A DNA stretch of 22,221 bases from Fennellomyces sp. T-0311 (GCA_025266875.1 JALLLT010000126.1:1-22221); one strand, 5' to 3'; numbered from the stretch's first letter, positions 1 through 10,400 are shown. Numbers and translations: made by a program. Notes: a model not told the origin generated them from the letters alone.

Positions 1-800
1 GATAATGGATTTGATGATAAGGATAATAACAAAAGGGAGTACAAAGAGGTACTGCGGCATACCGCAGCGATCTGTGCAACAGCTAATACTGTGCGACAAG
101 GAAGGATCATCCAAAAAGGAAACCAAAGAAAGTCCACCAGAAATGGCTATGACAGTTCTCTTGTCGTGTCACTTTTGGCGGTAAGACCGTAGCCAATAAC
201 AGATAAAAGGTTTTGAGAGAGAAGTAGATCGATGACGTTTATTATTTTAGTCTATGGGGATATTTATATGTTTTCTAATGCCAATAAAATACTACTGCAG
301 CTTACTGCGGATTGCTGCACATGATGTGGATAATAAATATGATGACAGTGATAATGATACAAGGAAGTATAAAGGGTTACTGCGGCATACCGCAGCGATC
401 TGTGCAACAGCGAATTACTGCGCAACAAGAAGAGCATCTGTCGTAGCCAGAAATGGCAGGCATTCCTTTTTTGGTCTGTACAACCAAGAACACGTAGTCG
501 CTTCTTGTTAAGACACGCTCTCTTCGAGACGTAGTCTCTGGTCAATACAACACGTAGCTCTTTTCCTGTTGAACACGTATATCCCTAGCACATACTTAGT
601 ATAACCAACTAGTAGAAAAACATATAAATATCCCCCATCGTTGTAGACAATAAAGGCATCTTTCAAGTCATCTTTATTCTTCTATTTTCTTCGCCCATTT
701 CGCTGATCCACTGGCTTCGGTATTATCTGCCAAAAAAAGATTACGACACATCTAAAAAGGAAACAAAACGAAGTCCGCCAGAATGGCTACGACACTCTGT
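1..800. repeat. Diverged direct repeats with hairpin core
   Basis: Two long diverged copies lie at about 1-170 and 318-460. They share a nearly unchanged core of about 33 bp at 50-82 and 378-410. Inside the core is a perfect hairpin, CTGCGG-CATA-CCGCAG (about 52-67 and 380-395). A partial third copy at about 745-800 shares the downstream part (AAAAAGGAAAC, then AAGTCC, then CCAGAAATGGCTA-like sequence). The copies differ by many substitutions, so they are old. Between the second and third copies, 600-665 has a TATAAATA-like box and an AATAAA-like signal, as in an LTR, but I could not find TG..CA ends or a target duplication. No gene is convincing here. Confidence 0.6.
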
Positions 801-837
801 TCAGAGCATAATGAGAGCACCTTAATTTGTTTATAAA

Positions 838-910
838 TGCCTTCTATCAGAATCGAACTGATGACCTTCTGCTTACTAGGCAGACGCTCTGCCAACTGAG
901 CCAAGAAGGC
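838..910 (-). tRNA. tRNA-Thr (anticodon AGU)
   Basis: On the - strand a 73-nt cloverleaf can be drawn with no mismatch. The acceptor stem is GCCTTCT/AGAAGGC. The D-arm stem is GCTC/GAGC around AGTTGGCA. The anticodon stem is TCTGC/GCAGA with loop CTAGTAA (anticodon AGT at loop positions 3-5). The T-arm is ATCAG/CTGAT with loop TTCGATT, and the discriminator base is A. No intron and no encoded CCA, as expected for a eukaryotic nuclear tRNA. The A box and B box are therefore internal. Only three Ts follow the gene, so no strong Pol III terminator is visible directly downstream. It is probably functional. It is the only clear host gene in the window. Confidence 0.95.
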
Positions 911-959
911 GAGACATCTGTCGAGCATCGCGAGCGGCAGACTTGCTGTTCCTTTATAC

Positions 960-1145
960 TTTTACTTTTCCAGAATTTCTACCTTAACAAAGCACGTGAC
1001 ACACATCCCCCAACCCAAATCTGGTAACCACACATCCGCTCCATTGATCACGCCAAGAAGAGCATCCAAAGTACTGCCTCGTGCATCAATCTCTCAACAT
1101 CATTCCCACAAAGCATTAGCTGTTGATGCTATCCTCAGCTCGAGT
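960..1145 (+). pseudogene. LINE ORF1-like relic, 5' half (split by Mutator-like element)
   Basis: From about 996 a Ser/Pro/Ala/His-rich reading frame runs into the left end of the Mutator-like element at 1146. It contains ITPRRASK, HHSHKALAVDAIL and SSS. If the element and one 9-bp target duplication are removed, the frame continues without a shift into 5290-5358 (STMAKGSL, GFPSKPPSA). This shows that both pieces were once one coding region. There is no ATG at the apparent start (GTG at 996), so the 5' end is either lost or lies further upstream. Assignment to a LINE-type ORF1 or Gag-like protein rests on the low-complexity N-terminus followed by a coiled coil, and on my recollection of Mucoromycota retroelements. 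No reverse transcriptase is attached. Confidence 0.5.
1137..1145. repeat. Left 9-bp target site duplication of MULE
   Basis: AGCTCGAGT directly before the terminal GCATCCCC. The identical 9-mer directly follows the other terminus. Confidence 0.92.
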
Positions 1146-1696
1146 GCATCCCCTTATTTCCTCCCGGTTGAGTTCGAAAAAAATTGATTTTTGGGGGGGT
1201 GGGTGGGAGGAAATAACAGTTGGGTAGGCGATTTGGAGAAAAAAAATTTTCTTTTCCATTTTACATCATGGTGTCATGAGTAAACAGATGGCCGGCAATT
1301 CAGTAAACGATCTCGTAACAAGCTTATCGTACTCACGGTGCGAAAAAGACGATTTCGTGTATAGGAAGGAAAAACGTACGAAACAACAAAAGGCTTTGCT
1401 GAGCGACTTTGAATAACAAACACGCGTTCATCTGAAATCTCAAACAAGAAGCACTTCAATTCCGACGATTTACATTAGCATTGGACGTAATTGTGAAAGG
1501 AGATGGAAGGAGAAAGGTCATTGGGGTGACATGGGAAAGGGAACTGTGTAGCTATGTTACGCACTTACTTTGATAGAACCGTTTTCGTTTTCAAATGCAT
1601 TCAGCAGCACTTTTCCTGTACGCGTACAGTAGCACGGTTTCATGCACAACAGTATCGGCGGCAACGATATGATGATGGACGAAAGATGATGGAACC
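1146..1696 (+). repeat. MULE left terminal inverted repeat (551 bp)
   Basis: It pairs with 4730-5280 in reverse complement with only a few mismatches (for example three in about 80 bp around 1270-1345). Weaker pairing continues inward to about 1795 (TGGATCCA at 1761 against 4633-4640) after a segment that differs between the arms. The arm holds a G-rich run at 1193-1207 (seven Gs, then TGGGTGGG) close to the tip. Short ORFs within it occur as mirror copies in both arms and do not look like genes. Confidence 0.9.
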
Positions 1697-2117
1697 GTTG
1701 GGCAAACGTTTTTACATTGCTCGATGATTTCTGTTGACATATACAGTTTCTTTTCATTGATGGATCCACAGCAATACATGGCCGTGATAATTTACGTTAT
1801 GGATATCCCACCAATATAAAGATGGTTTGCTTCACAAGGTACATGTCTACAGAAAAAACATAGTGGTCAATCAACGACCTGGTATGGTTGGATAGAATTT
1901 GGTATAGCTGTATGGATTATATTCAGAAACAAGCAGAACTATCTTTGTCTTATGCATGCCTGGTAATAAAATCCACTTTGTAATTAACGCGTTCTTGCCC
2001 ATAAAAGATGTGCCCCTATGATAGATAAGATGGTTGCACGGTTAGTACAGAGAAAATAGAAAGCACAGATTTTATTTATAAAAGCTTAAAGTGAAAAAGA
2101 AAAAAGGAGATTGCTGA
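1697..2117. other. MULE 3' non-coding region
   Basis: AT-rich DNA between the left arm and the transposase stop. It contains the polyadenylation signal read on the - strand (2072-2077). No ORF of interest was seen. Confidence 0.4.
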
Positions 2118-4342
2118 TTAGCGGCGTTGTGTACCAGAGCATCTACCATGGTAATGACGCTGCATTATTTCTTCATGAAACTGTACAAGTGTTCGAACAT
2201 GCTGGGCGTACCGCTCTGCCTCTTCTGGCGAAATCGTGCTGAGCTGTTGTATCTGGTCGCGATCGTGGTAAAGGGCAACAACTGATTGCTCGACGAATTG
2301 TAAATCGTTTGCGGTGTGATTCGGAATTGGGAGGGATTGATCCTGCACATTTACATCCTCCATCGCTTCAGCATCTTGCAACTCACCTTCCTGGACAGGG
2401 TTTGCGTAAGCAACCAACTCAATCGCATTATGCCGCTCTGCTTCAAAAAGAAGTTGCATGCCTGTGAATTTCTCCAACAGATACATGTGCTTACAGGGAG
2501 CATTTCTATGCTGGTAATCGTCACAGGTACAAGATAAAATAAGCATATCATCGCTGACAGCCACATCATAAACCTCAGATGATCGAGCCTCAAACGACTT
2601 GACTGACCAGATACCAACCATTGGGCTACTATAATGTTCACCTTCCGGATTGCAGATCATCGATGCAAGAGCTTCAGGATCTATAAGAGAAACATAATGA
2701 CGACGGCGTGACAGCTCGTTCTCTAGTGGCCCCATCCGTCCATTCAACGCCATGATCCGCTCGCGTTCGTTTTTCATGTAGAACTCGACATCGTGTGTAA
2801 GGATGAAAAACAAACGGTCGAGTCTCTTGTTGCGCCGATGATTAAAGTACACGGTTTTCAGTTGGTTGTGCCATGATTCGATAAAGTTGTTCGTCATCAA
2901 ACGTCTACTGTCACGTTCTGCATATGCATATGCCCAACGTCGAATCTTTTCTTCGGGTAGCCACCATGTCTCGAAGTAATCCTGAAACTCTTCTTGGTCA
3001 TAAAAATCGCTTTGGAATTGCTGGATTGAACGATAGAGCTGGTCAATATTCTTTTCGAACAACAGCTGCTTCAATGCACCCAGTATCTCATAACGATACT
3101 CCTGTAGTTCATCAGCGGAATACGACCCATCCAATCGTACTTTGCTCTTCAGGTTTCGAGCCCATGCTTGGGCAACGTGAAATCCACAGTAATGAATTGC
3201 TGCGTCCGGAAACACTGCTTGGATGGCATTGACCTCCGGAATGCTGCAATCGATCGTCATATGGGTGATGTCCATGTTGCATGATCCACGGAGAAAACGT
3301 AACCACTGATGGATGGGTCCAGAGGACAAGTCATTGGTGAACATATATGCGACTGGATAACCACATCCTGTATATGGGTCGCGAATTACAATGCTGTACA
3401 TGACATCCGCAAGTCGAGCTGTGATCTTATACGTAGCATCCATGCAAACCGAACGCGAGTGCTGGAGCTGCGCAAGTTGAACTGGCGAAAGGAAGCCGAA
3501 CGAATAAGTGTCAACGCTCTGTGTATACTGCGAGGGATCGCCAGGGAAGATGATATAATTTTCATTCACGAGGCGTTCATTGAGCCATATATGTGCTGAA
3601 ATCATATCATCGTTATCAAACTGAAAAAGATCTGTCTTAAGCTATATATTTTTATCGTCAGTATAAGATAATCTTTTGATTTTGCAACCGGTGCACAAAA
3701 CTATCCAAATACCTTGTTCATGAGGTTGTAAACGTCTTCATAGTTCACTCTCCTCTGACCCGCTGTTTCTTGGCCGTCCATTGCGTCAAGTTGACGCAAA
3801 ACCGAGATGCGGATATCACGGCAGTTGCTGGTAACGCGAAGCTGCTCGGCAATCCGTTCGACGTTATTGCGCGTCAAAGGAAGAGTGCGGGTATCAAACG
3901 AATCTCCTGGAACATGGTTCGTATGGTCGTTCAAAAGGCGAATTTCGCAAACTTCAGGCTGTTCACTCAAAATCGTAGCTTTCAAGCGACCTTCACAGCC
4001 GCACTTCTTACTGTCCTTCTGCGCGACTCTCACTGAACGTTGTGGCGAGTAGTGGCCAGCACGGTGGCAGTTGAAAGTCTCACTATACAGCACAGTGCTG
4101 TTGCTACCGAGAGTGCTGTTCGTCTTGCGCTTCGTGTTCCACTTACTTCCACATAATTCTGAGATGCGAGTTAGACAATTTCTCCAATCGTTGGAATGAA
4201 CATGCACTGGGTGATCGACATGCATTGCAAGAACACCAGGTACGGTCGAATGTCCGAGAGCGAAGCAAATGTTGTTAACGTTGTAAAGTTCGTTGTTCAT
4301 GATAAAGTAGTTGGAAGTAACTAAGGTTACTTTACTTTTCAT
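2118..4342 (-). CDS. Mutator-like transposase (FAR1-type zinc finger, MULE DDE, SWIM), two exons
   Basis: Exon 1 is 4342-3713 and exon 2 is 3620-2118. The 92-nt intron 3712-3621 starts GTATTTG, ends TTTTTCAG and has a CTGAC branch-point candidate. Splicing is in phase 0 and gives 710 residues. The N-terminal third has a FAR1/WRKY-GCM1-like zinc-binding pattern (FNCHRAGHY, KKCGC, then HTNH). The MULE catalytic core has D271 (MDATYK), D334 (MTIDCS), the C/H motif CGFHVAQAW and E458 (NNFIESWHNQLK). A SWIM finger, CxC-x9-CxH, lies at about 574-588 (CTCDDY..CKH). No stops or frameshifts. The reaction is cut-and-paste transposition of the surrounding element. An AATAAA is present just downstream on the - strand (2072-2077). 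Family assignment is strong; activity is inferred. Confidence 0.9.
3621..3712 (-). other. Intron of MULE transposase
   Basis: GT at 3712-3711 and AG at 3622-3621. Joining AAG to TTTGATAAC keeps the frame, while unspliced reading hits TAG three codons after the donor (3703-3701). Confidence 0.85.
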
Positions 4343-4729
4343 AAACCGCTATTAAGCATACCTCTTCTCAGCCACAATGGGACACATCGTTTATCATAAT
4401 CGCAGAAGGAAATCACAAAGTGGTTTTTATTGTTCGGTATGCATTAGATAAAAATAGAGCTGCTTTCTTCAAAGTATGATCTATGACGCCATATCAAACC
4501 CCATTCAACCGAACCAAGTTGTTATTGGTTGAGCTTGGTATTTTTTTTTCGTTAATAGATAACTTGTGAAGCAAAACGCCTTAATACTGCCGGAACGTTC
4601 ATAGGGTATATCACCATGACCATATATTGCTATGGATCCATCAAAAGAACGAAACTGTTTGCTTCAGCAAGGTAATCCAACAAGATAATCCAACGAGGTA
4701 ACCTGACAATACCAGAAGAGTTGTCCACT
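4343..4729. other. MULE 5' leader region
   Basis: Non-coding DNA between the transposase start and the right arm. It must hold the promoter. No clear TATA box at a standard distance could be picked out. The distal part, from about 4561, overlaps patchy similarity to the left arm. Confidence 0.4.
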
Positions 4730-5280
4730 GGTTCCATCACCTTTCGTCCATCATCATATCGTTGCCGCCGATACTGTTGTGCATGAAACCGTGCTACTGT
4801 ACGCGTACAGGAAAAGTGCTGCTGAATGCATTTGAAAACGAAAACGGTTCTATCAAAGTAAGTGCATAACATAGCTACACAGTTCCCTTTCCCATGTCAC
4901 CCCAATGACCTTTCTCCTTCCATCTCCTTTCACAATTACGTCCAATGCTAATGTAAATCGTCGGAATTGAAGTGCTTCTTGTTTGAGATTTCAGATGAAC
5001 GCGTGTTTGTTATTCAAAGTCGCTCAGCAAAGCCTTTTGTTGTTTCGTACGTTTTTCCTTCCTATACACGAAATCGTCTTTTTCGCGCCGTGAGTACGAT
5101 AAGCTTGTTGCGAGATCGTTTACTGAATTGCCGGCCATCTGTTTGCTCATGACACCATGATGTAAAATGGAAAAGAAATTTTTTTTTCTCCAAATCGCCT
5201 ACCCAACTGTTATTTCCTCCCACCCACCCCCCAAAAATAATTTTTTTTTCGAACTCAACCGGGAGGAAATAAGGGGATGC
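4730..5280 (-). repeat. MULE right terminal inverted repeat (551 bp)
   Basis: Reverse complement of 1146-1696, with the same length. The C-rich run at 5219-5232 mirrors the G-rich run of the left arm. The inner part (about 4615-4729) is similar to the left arm only in patches. Confidence 0.9.
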
Positions 5281-5289
5281 AGCTCGAGT
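5281..5289. repeat. Right 9-bp target site duplication of MULE
   Basis: AGCTCGAGT directly after GGGGATGC, matching 1137-1145. Confidence 0.92.
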
Positions 5290-6348
5290 ACTATGGCAAA
5301 AGGATCATTAGCATGCGGTTTTCCATCAAAACCCCCATCAGCAGTATGCATTCCACAATAGACAGTGCACACACCAACATCACCTCACAGACAACTCACC
5401 TAAATCCCCTAAATGTGTGCTACATGCTAGAAACAGCCCATTGACAATCCTTGGTGCAGCAGCAGTACAGCAGTAGCAACAGCAACAATGAACTGACAAA
5501 GTCCCAGACAACTCGTTTGATAGCAGTCAGATCGGGTTGACGCAAACACCACCTTCAGATGAACTTACTTGCTTCGTTCACAAGTTTGAGGGCTGTGCAG
5601 CTGAACTGGAGCGCCGAATGTTCAATCATGAATAAGAGGCAATCAAGCAGGCCGAAACAATAGCACAACAAAGCGAAAAATTAGATCGCATAGCCGATCT
5701 AATTAAAGAAAACCAGGAGCTCCGGTTAATGCTCGAACAAACCAAAGCTGCCTTACAGGAAGCAATGGCATGAATTGCTGACCTGGAAAAGGGTGCACAT
5801 AGTATGGTAACACTCATAGAGGAAGTACTCATCGCAGATCAGGAAGGTGGTATGGACGTGGACTTCCGCCAGGATTCCATAGAAAGCCAGCATGTACCAA
5901 CCGAAGCTGAATGGGAACGTAGTCGTCCTGAAAGGGAAAGGCAGCAGGCAGCTGCAATGAAGCAACAAAAGCAGCGAAAGCAGCAGTGTGATATTCTCAA
6001 ATAAGATCAGATGTAAAAGTGCGAGACTGAATTAAAGATGTTTTTATTAATGACAAACTACTCAGATATTTATATTGTTGAAGCAGTCGGGATGAACGCT
6101 TCTTGGTGATGTTCTGAACCCATGTTTAGGCGGCGATATAGGACGAGCGTCCTGTTAAGTAACTTATCCATGTTTCGGGTAAACTCAATGAGTCCTTTGA
6201 TGGCCTAATCTGGACCAAAGTGGTTTCCGACAGATGTTGGCAGAAACTGGACCAATGAATGATGTACAGTTGGTGCCGTCGAAAGAACGAATAGAATGGA
6301 TGTGTCTGAGACTGAAACAAGAAGGCATTCTCTGTGGGAAGGTGTAGG

Positions 6349-6540
6349 ATATGACAAGCAGCAGCAACAGCGGATAAAGAAGCTGTTCGACCAGATTAAG
6401 CAGCAGCAACAGTAATCAGTAATGGCAAGTCAGCAACTGACACAGCAAAGCCAACGGCAACAACAGCAACAGCGACAACAGCAGCAGCAGCCACCACAGC
6501 AACAACAGCAGTAGGCAGCTTATGGCAACTCAGCAGCAGC
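6349..6540 (+). repeat. CAG/CAA imperfect trinucleotide tract
   Basis: Runs of CAG and CAA triplets, broken by a few other codons and by TAA/TAG. They would encode polyglutamine in the relic frame. It is low-complexity sequence within the decayed ORF1-like gene. Confidence 0.75.
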
Positions 6541-6595
6541 ACCAACATTCACAGAAATGGCGAGCCGCAATGTCAAACACTGCACACCAGGTGAG

Positions 6596-6624
6596 GAATC
6601 CCCTACTAGGAAGGTAGGGGATTC
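6596..6624. repeat. Perfect 11-bp inverted repeat (hairpin)
   Basis: GAATCCCCTAC at 6596-6606 and GTAGGGGATTC at 6614-6624 around a 7-nt loop TAGGAAG. It lies where the ORF1-like relic ends. Its role is unknown; it could mark a rearrangement joint or form an RNA hairpin. Confidence 0.7.
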
Positions 6625-7183
6625 TTAAGAATCTTTTGTTGGGGGATAAGACGCAGCTCGTACCCCCAGTTTTCAGAGTGAAAGCTGCATGGAGAACTGC
6701 ATAATTGCTTGAAAAAGATGGATGCGGTGACTTTCTGCATGTTTCTGCACCAGCATGCAGAGTGCTGTATAAGCAATTTGTAATTTTTGTGAACGATCAA
6801 TTTTATTTTCAGAAATGGTGATGATGCAGCAATGTTGAAATGGAATGGAGGAGAAGTCTTTAACAAGCAGTGTTGAGTTTACAAAGGGTAGTCAATATTT
6901 CAGTACCATGAGAAACTTTAAAACTGGTGCCTTATATCGGCAATCCGACGCACATGGTGCATCAGCAAGAAAAAAGGAAGTTGGATGCGTTGTAGTATAG
7001 CGTCACGCATTGTATGAAAAGAAGTATACACGACTCTAGCACATAGTGGTATTGTGCTATTGAAATAGTGATCCGTGTTCCTGTACACTTTACGTATATA
7101 GAAGAGCCTAATAACGCCATGACAGCAAAATGCACGGTTCACGTTGCACATGACGTTCCATAACAAATTAGTAACCAATTGTA
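6625..7183. other. Non-coding stretch, nothing recognised
   Basis: Short ORFs on the - strand (86 codons at most) have no recognisable motif. I see no RNA gene or element terminus. Confidence 0.4.
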
Positions 7184-7322
7184 ATGCAATGCTGCCAAGG
7201 CAAACACTGCTGTGCTAAGACTTAGTCGCTATGATGGTGCCAAGACAGATCGATATGATCTTGCCAAGGTAAACGGCTATGGTGATGTAGGAATGGTGTA
7301 ATGATGCTGCCAAGACAAATGA
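7184..7322 (+). repeat. Degenerate short repeats upstream of Tnp2 pseudogene
   Basis: Four variants of (T)GATGSTGCCAAGRCAAA-like units, with the GCCAAG core at 7194, 7239, 7263 and 7309. Repeats of this kind near the ends are common in CACTA-related elements, so these may be the subterminal repeats of the Tnp2 element. No terminal inverted repeat was found. Confidence 0.45.
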
Positions 7323-7374
7323 CCAATGTGGCGAAGCATAATGGGATATTTTTTATTATTCATGCATTAATGAA

Positions 7375-7384
7375 GACTATATAA
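7375..7384 (+). promoter_or_regulatory. TATA box of Tnp2-like pseudogene
   Basis: ACTATATAAG lies about 55 bp before the ATG at 7438, a spacing also seen for the other element genes in the window. Confidence 0.45.
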
Positions 7385-7437
7385 GAAGAATGTTCAAGCA
7401 GTAGGTATGGTATCAAATCATACTTACCGTTTCTAAA

Positions 7438-10400
7438 ATGTCAACAAGAGCCTATATGTGTTACTGTGAACTTTGCCAAGGCAGAAACCCCAATGGGGCT
7501 ATTGTCAACCAGCGAACATATAATGAACACCAGCGTGCCAGCGCCACCAATGCCATTGCCGCCATTGTATTGACTCGCGTTGATAATGATATGCCTGAAT
7601 TCATGCGAGTGTTGATGGCAATTTAACTTACCTGTATTCCTTCAGATGGTGATACTACCATGATGCATAGTGAGCCTGACAACGATGATTTTGGTGAGCC
7701 TGCACCGATGGTTGTCAATGGTAGGTTCATGTAAGCTAAATACTGAAGCAAAACATTCATACCAATTTATAGAAGAACTACCGGTCCAAACATTTGACAT
7801 TCGCGATCCTGGTGTTGTGTCGGTTCTTGTATGACTTAGACACAACTAAAAATTGACAATAACGAATTGTCTCAATTATTTCTTATCAAGATTCTATGTA
7901 AAGTTAGTAACCTATAAAAGTTAGTGTTAATATACGCAGGAGTTCTTCGAGAATTGGTCTTATATTCGTTGCCAAACTGCAGTAATATCCTAAAAAGGAA
8001 TTATCAAATTGTCGATTCTCGTTGAGATAGGACAGATAGGGTTAAGATAAAAAGAAGTTTATGTAGAGAAAACTTTATATTGGAAGAACTAAGCTTTACA
8101 GATAACTAACACGCTCTATTTATACCTTTCCTCAGACACTTATCTAGTCTATACAATTTCTTATATCTGGACTTTTATAAAATATAGATTTTTGATCATA
8201 TCTGGATATCGGACAGAATCTGGATCTTGGCAAGTATTTGGATTTTGGTATATGTCTGGACTTGACATTTATCTGAACTTAATTAGGAAGTTAGTGTCAC
8301 AACGACTATCAGCTTCCCTTGAGAACCAGAAACGTCGTAACACTGGGATCAGCAATCAAAATGAAATGAACGAAGCCGTCGATGTCGAGTTCAGGCACGC
8401 AGTTGAGGATGATGAAGGTTTGTGAAATTAACGGATCTGTAGAGGAAGCAAAGTAGTGTTGACTGCAAAGCATTTAGATCAAGAAATTGTAGACGGTACC
8501 AGCCTTCAGGATCATATCCCTGATTTGCTGTTGTTCGTCTTCGCTTTCTGAAGCAAACATTAAGCAACCGAATCTCGCAGACGCCCATTAAGCAGTATGC
8601 TTACTATCCATTGGGGAAAAGTTTGGAGCGGCTTTTCAGTCGTGAAGGCTTCAAAGACAGCATCAATGAATGGAGACGATACCAGTATTGACCGGGTGCT
8701 TTCATAGATGTATACAATGGTATGCGCTGGCGGTCGCTCCAGGATAACGATGGTCTTCCTTTTGTTGAGCACCCACGCTCGTTAATGCTTACGCTTAACA
8801 TTGACTGGTTCTCTCCTTTTAACTGTACTTACTCCATCGGCGCCATATATCTCATTGTCAACAATTTGCCTCGAGCCGAACGCTATAAAATCGAGAACGT
8901 GATCCTTGTCGGTGTCATACCTGGACCAAAGGAACCGCATACCTATGGAATGAACCATTACTTGGAGCCACTTGTTGACGATTTCCAGCGGCTTCATGAT
9001 GGAATTCTGATGTCAACACACCAAAGTCGTGATCGTGTGATGGTTCGAGCAGCATTATTCAACATTGCCTGCGACATTCCCGCCAGTCACAAAGTCGCTG
9101 GCTTCACCAGTCAATGCAGCACGGGCGCATGCAATAAATGTACGCAAGAATTTGTTGTCTTCTCTGATACCACGAAACTTGACTACTCCGGCCATACTCT
9201 TGGTGAATTGAAAACGAAGGAGCACAACGCACATGATGCCGAGTGCTGGGCACAGGAAACCTCATCAGCTGGGTGCTATAGAGTCGAGGGTGAAACAGGA
9301 ACGCAGTATTCTCAAATCCACCAGCTTACATACTTTGATCCAGTGCGGGATACAGTTATCGATCCTATGCACAATCTCTTCCTTGGCACGGCTGAGCGAA
9401 TGGTCTGCATATGGAGAAGCCGCGGCCTACTGACTGACACTGATGGCGTGACGATGCAGAAGCTGGCTGATGGAGTTGTCTTGCCTCCTGGTATTCCCAT
9501 CTTGCAGCGAAAGATCGAGCATAAGTTCGGTTTTATGACTGCTGCAGACTGGAAGACGTGGTGTCTGGTGTATTCTGCATTTGTTTTGAAAGGGGTCCTT
9601 GCTGGTAACTATTATCGGCATTGAATGCTCTTTGTGTCTGCCTGCCGCCTCCTCGCCAAGACTGTCATCACATATGCCGAAATTGACGAAGCTCAAGACT
9701 TGCTGATACGATTTGTATGTGGCTGCACGCGGTTGTATGGTGCTGAATCGATCATCCTAAATATGCACTTGCACTTGCACTTGAGCCGCACCATCCAAGA
9801 CTTTGGACCAATCTATGCATTTTGGGTTTTCAGTTTTGAGCGATATAATGGCTACATGAAAAATGCTGAAACGAACCAGAAGAATGCCTTTGAACTGACG
9901 TTCATGAAGCGCTTCATCGAAAAAGCTGGTGCTGTTGACTTTGTCTGCTACAATATTCGCAAAAGCGTTGCTCAGCATCCTGTCTATGGCTGCATTCTAC
10001 TCCAGATTGCCGGCCAGTCGCGTCGTCGACCCACTGAAACAAACGCTGCAGCTTTCGACCCAGTTCGCTTTGGTTCCCATTCTTCCGATGTCAGTGCCGA
10101 GGCCTGCGGCAGTGAGGCCTTACCACTGGACACCTTTGAGTCTATGCGTCATGGTCGGAAAGTGATCGCAAGCACCCTGCTGTACAGATTCCTGCTGCAG
10201 CATTACCGCCGTCACTACGAAGGGGAAGTATTCCATTGCCCCAAAAGCATCGAGAAGTTCCAAATGATAGAGATCTACGGACAGACGTACAGGTCAGCAA
10301 TAGCCCGATCGATTCGGAGATCACACATACAGGCCTTGTTTAAGCAGGGTAACCGTGTTGTTGCCTGAACTGGCCAAGTGCAGTACTACTTCAGCAGTGA

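Larger units (their letters stand above)
1146..5280 (-). mobile_element. Complete Mutator-like DNA transposon (MULE)
   Basis: A 4135-bp element bounded by long terminal inverted repeats starting GCATCCCCTTATTTCC, flanked on both sides by the 9-bp direct repeat AGCTCGAGT (1137-1145 and 5281-5289). A 9-bp duplication is the hallmark of Mutator-type transposition. Inside is one spliced transposase gene on the - strand (2118-4342) with DDE and SWIM domains. The outer 551 bp of the two arms are almost identical, so insertion or last mobilisation was recent and the element may still be autonomous. It sits inside a decayed retroelement coding region, whose two halves it separates. Confidence 0.93.
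5281..6595 (+). pseudogene. LINE ORF1-like relic, 3' half (coiled coil, Q-rich)
   Basis: This continues the frame broken at 1145. The first segment (5290-5358) ends at a stop, with TVHTPTSPHRQLT readable beyond it. The frame then shifts between about 5420 and 5480. From there one frame reads DELTCFVHKFEGCAAELERR, a stop (TAA), an amphipathic coiled coil (KLDRIADLIKENQEL, LEQTKAALQEA), a TGA, then acidic and QK-rich sequence to 6003. Further fragments (LAETGPMNDVQLVPSKERIE near 6235-6300; TFTEMASRNVKHCTPG near 6545-6590) flank a CAG/CAA repeat. No endonuclease or RT domain follows, so the element is also 3'-truncated. The function (nucleic-acid-binding ORF1 or Gag-like) is an inference. Confidence 0.55.

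Noticed and set aside
254..545. Overlapping ORFs of 85 and 93 residues on both strands
   Set aside because: They fall in a diverged repeat, have odd composition and show no domain.
600..745. Full LTR with primer binding site before 720
   Set aside because: A TATA-like box and an AATAAA-like signal are present, but no TG..CA ends, no 5-bp duplication and no convincing tRNA complement.
827..1027. 66-residue ORF over the tRNA
   Set aside because: Its first half is the antisense of the tRNA-Thr gene.
1193..1207. G-quadruplex at the Mutator-like element tip as a functional signal
   Set aside because: The left arm could form one, but the right arm has one G fewer and fails the same pattern, so conservation is weak.
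1274..1459. 61-residue ORF that recurs at 4967-5152 on the other strand with nearly identical protein
   Set aside because: Both lie in the mirror-image arms of the Mutator-like element; the match follows from the inverted repeat, not from coding selection.
4630..4872. 80-residue ORF in the right arm
   Set aside because: Within the terminal repeat, with only partial similarity to the left arm and no protein motif.
5804..6004. Stand-alone 66-residue gene
   Set aside because: It is the tail of the longer decayed coiled-coil frame that continues upstream through a stop.
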